From NCBI GenBank assembly GCA_040755535.1, contig JBFMAV010000009.1, forward strand, positions 31,605 to 95,604: a stretch of 64,000 bases of DNA, in the 5' to 3' direction. Under the pieces are notes generated by a model that made no database searches, was not told the DNA's origin, and was given only the letters and a program-made list of their open reading frames with translations. Numbering within the stretch: position 1 is the stretch's first letter; every line of letters begins with the position of its first letter. Shown here piece after piece: positions 15,554 through 24,076 of this stretch. Source of the stretch: Aquabacter sp040755535. GTDB lineage: Bacteria; Pseudomonadota; Alphaproteobacteria; Rhizobiales; Xanthobacteraceae. The translations under genes were made by a program, and so were the position numbers.

Positions 15554-17545
15554 ATGACGAGCCGCACCCTTCACGACCGCATGGCGAACGCCATCCGGTT
15601 CCTTGCCATGGACGCCGTGGAAGCCGCCAATTCCGGCCATCCGGGCCTGCCCATGGGCGCGGCCGACATTGCGACCGTCCTGTTCTCCAAGGTGATGCGC
15701 TTCGATCCCGCCGCACCCCATTGGGCGGACCGCGACCGCTTCGTGCTCTCCGCCGGCCACGGCTCCATGCTGCTCTATGCGCTGCTGCACCTGGTGGGCT
15801 ACGAGAATGTGACCGTCGACGAGCTGAAGCGGTTTCGCCAGCTCGGCTCGCTCACCCCGGGCCACCCTGAGAATTTCGTCACCACCGGCATCGAAACCAC
15901 CACCGGCCCGCTCGGCCAGGGAATCGCGACGGCGGTCGGCATGGCGATGGGCGAGCGCCTCATGGCGGCGCGCTTCGGCGGCGAGGTGGTGGACCATTTC
16001 ACCTATGTCCTCGCCTCCGACGGCGATCTCATGGAGGGCATCAGCCAGGAGGCCATCGAGCTTGCCGGCCACCTGAAGCTCGCCAAGCTGATCGTCATGT
16101 GGGACGACAACAAGATCTCCATCGACGGCTCCACGGACCTGTCCGGCTCCACCGACCAGTTGGCGCGCTTTGCCGCCTCGGGCTGGGACGTGACGCGCAT
16201 CGACGGCCATGACCCCGTCGCCATTCTCGCCGCCCTCGAAGCCGCGCAGAAGACCGGCACGCCGAGCCTCATCGCCTGCCGCACCGTGATCGGCAAGGGC
16301 TCGCCCGCAAAGGCCGGCAGCGAGAAGGTGCACGGCTCACCGCTCGGCGCCGCCGAGATCGCAGCGACCCGCGCGGCGCTGGGCTGGGAGGCCGGCCCGT
16401 TCGAAATTCCCGCCGATGTCGCCGCCGCCTGGGGCGAGGCCCGGTCCAAGGGCACGGCGGCCCGCGCGGCGTGGGAGAAGCGCCTGGCGGCGCTCGGCAC
16501 CGAGCAGCGCGCCGAATTCGAACGCCGCATGGCGGGCGAGATCCCAGAGGGGGCGCTCGCCGAGGCCATCGCGGCGGTGAAGGCGAAGGCTGTGGCCGAT
16601 GGCGGCGCGGTCGCCACCCGCAAGTCCTCCGAGATCACGCTGGACGCCATCACCCGCGCGGTGCCCGAGATGCTGGGCGGCTCGGCCGACCTCACCGGCT
16701 CCAACAACACCCGCGCCAAGGGCCAAAAGTCCGTCACGCCCGACGATTTCTCCGGCGAGTTCGTCCATTGGGGCGTGCGCGAGCACGGCATGGCGGCGGC
16801 CATGAACGGCCTTGCGCTCCATGGCGGCGTCATTCCCTATTCCGGCACCTTCCTGGTGTTCTCGGATTATTCGCGCCCCGCCATCCGCCTCGCGGCGCTC
16901 ATGGGCGAGCGGGTGATCCATGTGCTCACCCACGATTCCATCGGCCTCGGCGAGGACGGCCCCACCCACCAGCCGGTGGAGCATCTGGCCGCTTTGCGCG
17001 CCATTCCGGGCCTTCTGGTGCTGCGCCCCTGCGACACGGTGGAGACCGCCGAGTGCTGGGAGATCGCGCTGAAGGCCAAGGACCGGCCGAGCGCGCTCAT
17101 CCTCTCGCGCCAGAACCTGCCCTTGGCGCGCGGCGCGGACGCCGCCAACCGCAGCGCGGAAGGCGCCTATGAGATCGCGCCGGCGAGCGGTCGGGCCCAG
17201 GCCTCGCTGTTCGCCACCGGCTCGGAAGTCTCGCTCGCTCTGGAGGCGCGCAAGCTGCTGGAGGAGAAGGGCGTGCCGACCCGCGTGGTCTCCGTGCCCT
17301 CGTTCGAGCTGTTCCTCGCCCGCCCCGCCGCGGAGCGCGCGGCCGTGATCGGCGATGCGCCCGCGAAAGTGGGCGTGGAAGCCGCGATCCGCATGGGCTG
17401 GGACGCCATCATCGGCTCGGACGCGGCGTTCGTGGGCATGAGCAGCTTCGGCGCCAGCGCCCCGGCCAAGGAACTTTACAAGCATTTTGGCATTACGCCC
17501 GAAGCGGTCGCACAAGCGGCGCTTTCCCAGCTCAAGCAGGCGTGA
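15554..17545 (+). CDS. tkt: Transketolase
   Basis: Thiamine-diphosphate enzyme moving two-carbon units in the pentose phosphate (or Calvin) pathway. 663 residues, the usual bacterial length. N-terminal RFLAMDAVEAANSGHPGLPMG, the ThDP motif GDGDLMEG-like SDGDLMEGISQEA, and the substrate motif GEDGPTHQPVEHLAALRAIPG are all present. Start set at ATG 15554 (MTSRTLHDRMANAIRF). Followed by gap, pgk and fba on the same strand. Nothing adjacent (no rbcLS or prkB) makes it specifically a Calvin-cycle copy. Confidence 0.96.
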   Translation: MTSRTLHDRMANAIRFLAMDAVEAANSGHPGLPMGAADIATVLFSKVMRFDPAAPHWADRDRFVLSAGHGSMLLYALLHLVGYENVTVDELKRFRQLGSLTPGHPENFVTTGIETTTGPLGQGIATAVGMAMGERLMAARFGGEVVDHFTYVLASDGDLMEGISQEAIELAGHLKLAKLIVMWDDNKISIDGSTDLSGSTDQLARFAASGWDVTRIDGHDPVAILAALEAAQKTGTPSLIACRTVIGKGSPAKAGSEKVHGSPLGAAEIAATRAALGWEAGPFEIPADVAAAWGEARSKGTAARAAWEKRLAALGTEQRAEFERRMAGEIPEGALAEAIAAVKAKAVADGGAVATRKSSEITLDAITRAVPEMLGGSADLTGSNNTRAKGQKSVTPDDFSGEFVHWGVREHGMAAAMNGLALHGGVIPYSGTFLVFSDYSRPAIRLAALMGERVIHVLTHDSIGLGEDGPTHQPVEHLAALRAIPGLLVLRPCDTVETAECWEIALKAKDRPSALILSRQNLPLARGADAANRSAEGAYEIAPASGRAQASLFATGSEVSLALEARKLLEEKGVPTRVVSVPSFELFLARPAAERAAVIGDAPAKVGVEAAIRMGWDAIIGSDAAFVGMSSFGASAPAKELYKHFGITPEAVAQAALSQLKQA

Positions 17546-17635
17546 CGAGACGCGGGCGCATCAGCCGCCCGTCCGCCGGCCTCGGCCGGACTCAAAGGAA
17601 TGGCCGGTCTTGAGGGCCGGCGAATGGAGGAAGAC

Positions 17636-18643
17636 ATGACGGTGAAGGTGGCCATCAACGGGTTCGGTCGTATCGGGCGCAACGTGCTGCGCGCCATCAT
17701 CGAATCGGGCCGCACCGACATCCAGGTCGTGGCGATCAACGACCTCGCCCCGGTGGAGACCAACGCCCATCTGCTGCGCTTCGACAGCGTGCACGGCCGC
17801 TTCCCGGCCGAGGTTCAGGTGGACGGCGACTTCCTCGTCATCGGCGGCAACAAGATCAAGGTGACGGCGGTGCGCGACCCCGCCCAGCTGCCCCACACGG
17901 ATCTCGGCGTCGACATCGCGCTGGAATGCACCGGCATCTTCACCTCGAAGGACAAGGCCTCCGCCCACCTGACCGCCGGCGCCCGCCGCGTTCTGGTCTC
18001 GGCCCCCGCCGACGGCGCCGACATCACGGTGGTCTATGGCGTCAACCACCAGAAGCTCACCAATGAGCATGTGGTGGTCTCCAATGCGTCGTGCACCACC
18101 AATTGCCTCGCCCCGGTGGCGAAGGTGCTGAACGATGCGGTGGGCATCGAGCACGGCTTCATGACCACGGTCCATTCCTACACCAACGACCAGCCCTCGC
18201 TGGATCAGGTGCACAAGGACCTCTACCGCGCCCGCGCCGCCGCCCTCTCCATGATCCCCACCTCCACCGGCGCCGCCAAGGCGGTGGGCCTGGTGCTGCC
18301 GGAACTCAACGGCAAGCTGGACGGCGTGTCGATCCGCGTGCCGACCCCGAACGTGTCGGTCATCGACCTGAAGTTCGTGGCCAAGCGCAAGACCACGGTC
18401 GCCGAGATCAATGAGGCCATCAAGGCCGCGGCGGACGGGGCGCTCAAGGGCGTGCTCGGCTACACGCTGGCGCCCAACGTCTCCATCGACTTCAACCACG
18501 ACCCCCACTCCTCCACTTTCCACATGGACCAGACCAAGGTCATGGACGGGACGCTGGTGCGCGTGATGTCGTGGTACGACAATGAGTGGGGCTTCTCGAA
18601 CCGCATGGCCGACACGGCCGTCGCCCTCGGGAAGCTGGGCTGA
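17636..18643 (+). CDS. gap: Glyceraldehyde-3-phosphate dehydrogenase, type I
   Basis: Oxidises and phosphorylates glyceraldehyde 3-phosphate. 335 residues. NAD-binding NGFGRIGRNVLRA at the N-terminus, catalytic C153 in SNASCTTNCLAP, and the C-terminal WYDNEWGFSNRM. The start at 17636 is preceded by GGAGGA. It comes 90 nt after tkt; that gap contains a GCCGGCC-rich inverted sequence but no clear terminator. Confidence 0.97.
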   Translation: MTVKVAINGFGRIGRNVLRAIIESGRTDIQVVAINDLAPVETNAHLLRFDSVHGRFPAEVQVDGDFLVIGGNKIKVTAVRDPAQLPHTDLGVDIALECTGIFTSKDKASAHLTAGARRVLVSAPADGADITVVYGVNHQKLTNEHVVVSNASCTTNCLAPVAKVLNDAVGIEHGFMTTVHSYTNDQPSLDQVHKDLYRARAAALSMIPTSTGAAKAVGLVLPELNGKLDGVSIRVPTPNVSVIDLKFVAKRKTTVAEINEAIKAAADGALKGVLGYTLAPNVSIDFNHDPHSSTFHMDQTKVMDGTLVRVMSWYDNEWGFSNRMADTAVALGKLG

Positions 18644-18665
18644 GGCCGGGCGGGGAGCCGACATC

Positions 18666-19856
18666 ATGGCTGCTTTCCGCACCCTCGACGAGGCGGACCT
18701 CACCGGCAAGCGCGTCCTCATCCGCGTGGACCTCAATGTCCCCATGGAGGACGGGCGCGTCACCGACGACACCCGCATCCAGGCCATCCTGCCCACCCTG
18801 CGCGATGTCACGCAGCGCGGCGGCAAGGCCATCCTGCTCGCCCATTTCGGCCGGCCCAAGGGCCGCGACGCCAGCCAGTCGCTGGCGCCGCTGGCCCCGG
18901 CCGTGACCGAGCGGCTCGGCACCCCCGTCGCCTTCGCCGATGATTGCGTCGGCGCCCCCGCCGAGGCGGCGGTGGCCGCGCTCGATGAGGGCGGCGTGCT
19001 GCTGCTGGAAAACACCCGCTTCCATGCGGGCGAGGAGAAGAATGCACCGGATTTCGTCAGCGCGCTGGCGAAGCTCGGCGACCTCTATGTCAATGACAGC
19101 TTCTCCACCGCCCACCGCGCCCATGCCTCCACGGAGGGCCTCGCCCATGAGCTTCCGGCCTTCGCCGGGCGCTCCATGCAGAGCGAGCTGGACGCGCTGG
19201 GCAAGGCCCTGGAAGCGCCCGAGCGTCCCGTGCTGGCCGTGGTCGGCGGCGCCAAGGTCTCCACCAAGCTCGAATTGCTGGGCAATCTCACCGCCAAGGT
19301 GGATCTGCTGGTGATCGGCGGCGGCATGGCCAATACCTTCCTTGCGGCGCAGGGCGTCAAGGTCGGCAAGTCCTTGTGCGAGCACGACCTCGCGCCCACC
19401 GCGCTGAAGATCATCGAGACCGCCCGGGCGACGGGCTGCGAGATCGTGCTGCCAGTGGACGTGGTGGTCGCGAAGGAGTTCAAGGCCAACGCGCCGCACC
19501 GCGTCGTGCCGGTGGACCAGGTGGCGGACGACGAGATGATCCTCGATGCCGGCCCCGCCACCGTGGCCCTGGTGAAGGACAAGCTGGCGCGGGTGAAGAC
19601 CGTGGTGTGGAACGGCCCGTTCGGCGCGTTCGAACTTGCCCCCTTCGATGCCGCGACGGTGGCGGTGGCGCAGGCGGTGGCGCAGGAGACCAAGGCCGGG
19701 CGCCTGCTCTCCGTGGCGGGCGGCGGCGACACGGTCGCGGCGCTCAACCACGCGCAGGCGGCGGAGTCCTTCTCCTATGTCTCGACCGCTGGCGGCGCCT
19801 TCCTCGAATGGCTGGAGGGCAAGGCCCTTCCGGGCGTCGAGGCGCTCAAGCGGTAA
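18666..19856 (+). CDS. pgk: Phosphoglycerate kinase
   Basis: Substrate-level phosphorylation step of glycolysis. 396 residues with RVDLNVPMEDG, LLAHFGRPKG, NDSFSTAHRAHAST, VGGAKVSTK and the C-terminal GGGDTVAALN. The ATG at 18666 lies 22 nt after the gap stop behind CGGGGAG, indicating one operon. A hairpin at 19864-19892 follows and may reduce read-through to fba. Confidence 0.97.
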   Translation: MAAFRTLDEADLTGKRVLIRVDLNVPMEDGRVTDDTRIQAILPTLRDVTQRGGKAILLAHFGRPKGRDASQSLAPLAPAVTERLGTPVAFADDCVGAPAEAAVAALDEGGVLLLENTRFHAGEEKNAPDFVSALAKLGDLYVNDSFSTAHRAHASTEGLAHELPAFAGRSMQSELDALGKALEAPERPVLAVVGGAKVSTKLELLGNLTAKVDLLVIGGGMANTFLAAQGVKVGKSLCEHDLAPTALKIIETARATGCEIVLPVDVVVAKEFKANAPHRVVPVDQVADDEMILDAGPATVALVKDKLARVKTVVWNGPFGAFELAPFDAATVAVAQAVAQETKAGRLLSVAGGGDTVAALNHAQAAESFSYVSTAGGAFLEWLEGKALPGVEALKR

Positions 19857-19863
19857 ATCTTCG

Positions 19864-19892
19864 GGCGCCGGATGCCCGTGGCGTCCGGCGCC
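19864..19892 (+). terminator. Hairpin between pgk and fba
   Basis: Inverted repeat GGCGCCGGA / TCCGGCGCC with an 11-nt loop, starting 8 nt after the pgk stop codon. No T-tract follows, so attenuation or mRNA 3'-end stabilisation is as likely as termination. Confidence 0.4.
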
Positions 19893-19910
19893 GCTGAAGC
19901 CATAATGTTA

Positions 19911-19922
19911 CGACAATTGTCG
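19911..19922. promoter_or_regulatory. Perfect 12-bp palindrome ahead of fba
   Basis: CGACAATTGTCG, immediately downstream of a CATAATG that could serve as a -10 element. The symmetry and promoter-proximal place suggest a repressor operator for fba; the binding protein is unknown. Confidence 0.4.
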
Positions 19923-19965
19923 AAGATCACGTCGCCTCGGCGGCACTCCAGGGATGGTGAACACG

Positions 19966-20994
19966 ATGAACACTGCAGAGCTTGACGCGATCGCCCAGAA
20001 AATGGTGGCGGACGGCAAGGGCATCCTCGCCGCCGACGAAAGCACCGGCACGATCCAGAAGCGGTTCGACGCCATCGGCGTTCAGAACACCGAGGACAAT
20101 CGCCGCGACTATCGCGAGCTGATGTTCCGCACCACCCCCGCCATGCGCGATTACATTTCCGGCGTGATCCTGTTCGACGAGACCATCCGCCAGAAGGCGA
20201 AGGACGGCACCCCGCTGGTGGATCTCATCACCGCCGCCGGCTCCATTCCCGGCATCAAGGTGGATGCGGGCGCAAAGCCCCTCGCCTTCTGCCCCGGCGA
20301 GACCATCACGGAAGGACTCGACGGCCTCGGCGGCCGGATGAAGGAGTATTACAAGCTCGGCGCCCGCTTCGCGAAGTGGCGCGGCGTGATCGACATCGCC
20401 GCCGACATTCCGAGCTATACCGCGATCCGCGCCAACGCCCATGCGCTGGCCCGCTACGCGGCGATCTGCCAGGAAAACCAGATCGTCCCGATCGTCGAGC
20501 CGGAAGTGCTCATGGACGGCGACCATGACATCGCGCGCTGCGAGATGGTCACCGAGTGGGTGCTGAAGACCGTGTTCGAGGAACTCTATTATCAGCGCGT
20601 GCGCCTGGAAGGCATGGTGCTGAAGCCCAACATGATCGTGCCGGGCAAGAAGTCCGCGAAGACCGCGTCGGTGGAAGAGGTCGCCGAGAAGACCGTGCGC
20701 GTGCTCAAGGCCTGCGTGCCGGCCTCCGTGCCCGGCATTGCCTTCCTCTCCGGCGGCCAGTCGGACGAGGAGGCCACCGCCCATCTCGACGCCATGGTGA
20801 AGTTGGGCGGCCTGCCCTGGAAGCTCACCTATTCCTATGGCCGCGCCCTCCAGGCTGCGCCGCAGAAGGCGTGGTCCGGCAAGGCGGAGAATGTGGGCGC
20901 CGCCCAGGCCGCCTTCACCCATCGCGCGCGCATGAACTCGCTCGCCGCCCAGGGCCTGTGGTCCGCCGAGCAGGAAAAGAAGGCCGCCGCCTGA
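19966..20994 (+). CDS. fda: Fructose-bisphosphate aldolase, class I
   Basis: Schiff-base aldolase cleaving fructose 1,6-bisphosphate. The 342 residues have the eukaryote-like class I motifs GKGILAADESTGTI, DIPSYTAIRANA and the catalytic-lysine segment GMVLKPNMIVPGK, then FLSGGQSDEEAT. ATG 19966 is preferred because AGGGATGG lies about 10 nt upstream and family members begin MNTAEL; ATG 19954 is the alternative. A strong terminator (21021-21048) closes the unit. Class I enzymes replace the class II FbaA in several Rhizobiales. Confidence 0.95.
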   Translation: MNTAELDAIAQKMVADGKGILAADESTGTIQKRFDAIGVQNTEDNRRDYRELMFRTTPAMRDYISGVILFDETIRQKAKDGTPLVDLITAAGSIPGIKVDAGAKPLAFCPGETITEGLDGLGGRMKEYYKLGARFAKWRGVIDIAADIPSYTAIRANAHALARYAAICQENQIVPIVEPEVLMDGDHDIARCEMVTEWVLKTVFEELYYQRVRLEGMVLKPNMIVPGKKSAKTASVEEVAEKTVRVLKACVPASVPGIAFLSGGQSDEEATAHLDAMVKLGGLPWKLTYSYGRALQAAPQKAWSGKAENVGAAQAAFTHRARMNSLAAQGLWSAEQEKKAAA

Positions 20995-21020
20995 GCCGCC
21001 GCGCCTTCACACGCCATCCA

Positions 21021-21048
21021 CCCGCCGCGCCCCGCGCGGCGGGTTTTT
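21021..21048 (+). terminator. Intrinsic terminator of the fba unit
   Basis: Perfect 10-bp stem CCCGCCGCGC / GCGCGGCGGG with a CCC loop followed by TTTTT. It starts 26 nt after the fba stop codon and is the cleanest intrinsic terminator in the window. Confidence 0.9.
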
Positions 21049-21080
21049 CGTATCCGGCACGGAGCCAAGCGCGGTGCGCG

Positions 21081-21192
21081 AGAGCATGCGCCGTGCAGCC
21101 TGCACCGCAGGCTGAACGGATCACGCATTCTCATTCAAAGAGCTAGAGCATGTGCCGATCAGAGTGTTTCAATCTGATCGGATCGCGCTCTA
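21081..21192. repeat. Composite AGAGC palindromic repeat (R2, two units)
   Basis: Unit 1 starts AGAGCATGCGCC and holds the palindrome CAGCCTGCACCGCAGGCTG, then ACGCATTCTC. Unit 2 starts AGAGCATGTGCCGATCAG and ends CTGATCGGATCGCGCTCT. The same two-unit order occurs at 41228-41342, so this is a compound mobile-like repeat. It fills most of the gap between fba and the ThiE-like gene. Confidence 0.75.
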
Positions 21193-21275
21193 GCCCATGC
21201 TACAAGCGCGGGCGATTCGGCGCCGCGTTCCGGGCCGCCCCGTTTTCGCCCGCTTCCTGTCGGACCGATCGCCCC

Positions 21276-21869
21276 ATGGCTCACGAGAATTTCGCCATCC
21301 GCCTGATGCTGATCCTGCCGGCCGAATGCACGCCGCAGGACGCGGTCGCACTGGCCGTCGCCGGGGATGTGGCGGCGGTGATCGCCCGGTGCGGCGACAC
21401 CCCGGCCGAGCGCGAACGCCTCGCCGCGCTTGCCCCCTTGCTCCAGGAGGCGGGCGCCGCCGTCCTGGTGGAGGACCGCCCCGACCTTGTGGTATCGCTT
21501 GGCCTCGACGGGGCGCATCTGTCCGGACGCGCCGGCCTGAAGGCCGCGCTCCCCGCGCTCAAGCCCGCTCTCATCGCCGGTGTCGGCGGCCTTGCGGACC
21601 GTCACGATGCCATGGAGGCGGGCGAGGCGGGGGCGGACTATCTGCTGTTCGGCGGCACCGGCCTGCCCTTCGCGCAGGTGCTGGACTCTGTTTCCTGGTG
21701 GGCGGAACTGTTCGAGGTGCCGTGCGTCGGCCTTGCGTCCGATCTCTCCGAAGTGGCCTCGCTCGCGGGGGCCGGCGTGGATTTCGTGGCGCTCACCGGC
21801 GCGCTGCTGACGCCGCAGGGCGTGGCCGAGGCGCAGGCCCGCGTGCGCGCGGTGGAGAGCGACGCGTGA
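21276..21869 (+). CDS. ThiE/TenI-like protein (thiamine phosphate synthase family)
   Basis: 197-residue TIM-barrel protein resembling thiamine phosphate synthase: VEDRPDLVVSLGLDGAHLSG corresponds to the ThiE motif before the QE(D) site, and AGADYLLFGGTGLPFAQ to the GADYIGFGP phosphate loop. Several usual ThiE residues are replaced, for instance in the region expected to read THS and the TPTK tail. Family membership is clear but catalysis is doubtful; no other thiamine gene is nearby. The GTG start of the Sel1 gene overlaps its stop codon (GTGA). Start at ATG 21276 where the domain begins. Confidence 0.7.
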   Translation: MAHENFAIRLMLILPAECTPQDAVALAVAGDVAAVIARCGDTPAERERLAALAPLLQEAGAAVLVEDRPDLVVSLGLDGAHLSGRAGLKAALPALKPALIAGVGGLADRHDAMEAGEAGADYLLFGGTGLPFAQVLDSVSWWAELFEVPCVGLASDLSEVASLAGAGVDFVALTGALLTPQGVAEAQARVRAVESDA

Positions 21870-22984
21870 CGGCACGCACGCGGACGGCCCGCCTGGTTCT
21901 GATCGCCTTGGCCTGCGCGCTCGCGCCCTCGGCGCACGCGGCGCCGCAGAGCACCGCGCAGACCGCGCCGCCCGGGACCTCGAAGCCGGGAGCGGCACCA
22001 AAGGCGGGGACTGCGCCGGCCACCAACGGCCTGCAATTGCCGGCCGGGCCACGGTTCAACCAGCCCACGCTGCCCAATCTCACCACCCCCGCAGAAGGGC
22101 CGACGCCGACCCCGCCACCCGGCGCCGACATCGCCTATGGCGCCTATCAGAGCGGCTTCTACATCACCGCCGCCCAGGAGGCCCTGAAGCGCGTGAAGGC
22201 GGGCAATGACCCGGCCGCGCTCACCCTGCTGGGCGAACTTTACGCGCGCGGCTTCGGCGTGCCTTTCGATCCGCCGCGCGCTGCGCAATATTACCGGCGC
22301 GCCGCCGACGAGGGGGACACGAACGCCATGTTCGCCCTCGGCATGATGGCGCTCACGGGCCAGGGCATGGCGCAGAGCGACGAGGCCGCCGCGCGCTGGT
22401 TCCAGCAGGCGGCCACTGCCGGCCACCCCGGCGCGGCCTATAATCTCGGCCTTCTCTACATGCAGGGGCGGGGCGTGAATTCGGACATCGCCACCGCCGC
22501 CCGCTGGTTCCGGCCGGCGGCGGATGCGGGGGTCGCGGACGCGGAATATGCCCTCTCAGTACTGCTGAAGGAGGGCAACGGCGTCGTCCCCGACAAGGTC
22601 ACGGCGCTGCGGCTGCTCCAGGGCGCGGCGCTCCAGGACCATGTGACAGCGCAGGTGGAACTCGCCATCGCCACCTTCAACGGCGACGGGGTTCTGAAGA
22701 ACGAGGCGGCGGCGGCGGCGCTGTTCCGCAAGGCGGCGCTGGCGGGCAATGCCATCGCCCAGAACCGCTATGCGCGCCTGTTCTCGGCCGGGCGCGGCGT
22801 GCCGCAGGACCGCACCCAGGCCGCCGCGTGGCATCTGCTCGCCAAGATGCGCGGGCTCAACGACGTTTATCTCGACGAGGTGGTGGCCGGCCTGCCGCCC
22901 GCCGAGCGCGCCAAGGCGGAGGCGCTGGCCCGCAAATGGGCCGCCACGACCCCCGACATCAAGCGCGCCGGCGATCCCAACTGA
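21866..22984 (+). CDS. Secreted Sel1-like repeat protein
   Basis: 372 residues from a GTG that overlaps the upstream stop codon. A signal peptide (ARLVLIALACALAPSAHA) and a Pro/Ala-rich linker to about residue 80 precede roughly six Sel1-type (SLR/TPR-like) 36-residue repeats, for example AAQYYRRAADEGDTNAMFAL and AARWFQQAATAGHPGAAYNL. Such proteins act as periplasmic or surface scaffolds for protein contacts. Coupling with the ThiE-like gene suggests shared expression, not necessarily shared function. Confidence 0.8.
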   Translation: MTARTRTARLVLIALACALAPSAHAAPQSTAQTAPPGTSKPGAAPKAGTAPATNGLQLPAGPRFNQPTLPNLTTPAEGPTPTPPPGADIAYGAYQSGFYITAAQEALKRVKAGNDPAALTLLGELYARGFGVPFDPPRAAQYYRRAADEGDTNAMFALGMMALTGQGMAQSDEAAARWFQQAATAGHPGAAYNLGLLYMQGRGVNSDIATAARWFRPAADAGVADAEYALSVLLKEGNGVVPDKVTALRLLQGAALQDHVTAQVELAIATFNGDGVLKNEAAAAALFRKAALAGNAIAQNRYARLFSAGRGVPQDRTQAAAWHLLAKMRGLNDVYLDEVVAGLPPAERAKAEALARKWAATTPDIKRAGDPN

Positions 22985-23136
22985 GGCGCGGCAGCGGCGG
23001 TGCGCGGCCGGCATGCGTCTCGGCAGGCCAGCCATGCCTTGACGGCGAAGCGCGGGACGGGCACAGGAAGCGCCGCTTTCCCATTCCCCCAAGGCGGCCG
23101 CGCGCGGCCCGGCCCGGCGCCCGGCAGGACGAATAG

Positions 23137-23925
23137 ATGATCCGTACCCCCCTCATGACCGTGATGGTGCAGGCCGTTCGCAAGGCGGGCCGCGCCCTGA
23201 TCCGCGATTTCGGGGAGGTGGAGAATCTCCAGGTGTCCGCCAAGGGGCCGGCCAATTTCGTCTCCGCCGCCGACCGCAAGGCCGAGGAGATGCTGTTCGC
23301 GGAACTCTCCAAGGCCCGCCCCGGCTTCTCCTTCCTGATGGAGGAGCGCGGCCGCGTGGAAGGCACCGACAGTTCCAACGAATGGGTCATCGACCCGCTG
23401 GACGGCACCACCAATTTCCTCCACGGCATTCCGCTGTTCGCGATTTCCGTCGGGCTGGTGCGCAACGGCGTGCCCTATGCCGGCGTGATCTTCAATCCGG
23501 TCACCGATGAGCTGTACATCGCCGAGAAGGGCCAGGGCGCCTATCTCAACGACCGCCGCCTGCGTGTCGCTGCGCGCCGCAAGCTCGCCGATTGCGTGGT
23601 GAGCTGCGGCCTGCCCCATCTCGGGCGCGGCAACCACGCCCAGTTCAACCGCGAACTGTCGCTGATCCAGACCCAGGTGGCGGGCCTGCGCCGCACCGGC
23701 GCCGCCGCGCTCGACCTCGCCTGGGTCGCCTCCGGGCGCTTCGACGCCTTCTGGGAGCGCGACCTCTCGCCCTGGGACATGGCGGCGGGCATGGTGATGG
23801 TGCGCGAGGCGGGCGGCTATGTCTCCGACCTTTCGGGCGGCGACAAGGTGCTGGAAAAGGGCGAGGTGATCGCCGGCAACGAGGACATGCACCGCGACCT
23901 GCTGGCACTTCTGCGCAAGGCGTGA
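23137..23925 (+). CDS. suhB: Inositol monophosphatase family protein
   Basis: 262-residue Mg-dependent phosphatase. Metal-site motifs are complete: FLMEERG (the GEE-type glutamates), DPLDGTTNFLHG and the C-terminal WERDLSPWDMAAG. In alphaproteobacteria SuhB-like enzymes act on inositol 1-phosphate and may influence RNA processing. ATG 23137 is used, with a possible internal start at 23155 (MTVMVQAVRKAG). It stands alone between the Sel1 gene and the MotA-like pair. Confidence 0.9.
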   Translation: MIRTPLMTVMVQAVRKAGRALIRDFGEVENLQVSAKGPANFVSAADRKAEEMLFAELSKARPGFSFLMEERGRVEGTDSSNEWVIDPLDGTTNFLHGIPLFAISVGLVRNGVPYAGVIFNPVTDELYIAEKGQGAYLNDRRLRVAARRKLADCVVSCGLPHLGRGNHAQFNRELSLIQTQVAGLRRTGAAALDLAWVASGRFDAFWERDLSPWDMAAGMVMVREAGGYVSDLSGGDKVLEKGEVIAGNEDMHRDLLALLRKA

Positions 23926-24076
23926 GCGTGGCGGCGCGCCCGTTTCCGCCCGGCCGCCGCATCCGTCTATCCTGTTTCTAAAGTCTGCCCTGCTCCCCAC
24001 CCGCGGCGCGCCATGCGGGTGTCATTCCTGTCCGTGTATGCCATAGTCGTGCGGCGGGAAGGTTGCGGGAGCGAAC

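Noticed and set aside
15554..20994. Calvin-cycle (cbb) operon.
   Set aside because: tkt, gap, pgk and fba are present, but no RuBisCO, phosphoribulokinase or CbbR gene is nearby; the housekeeping reading is simpler.
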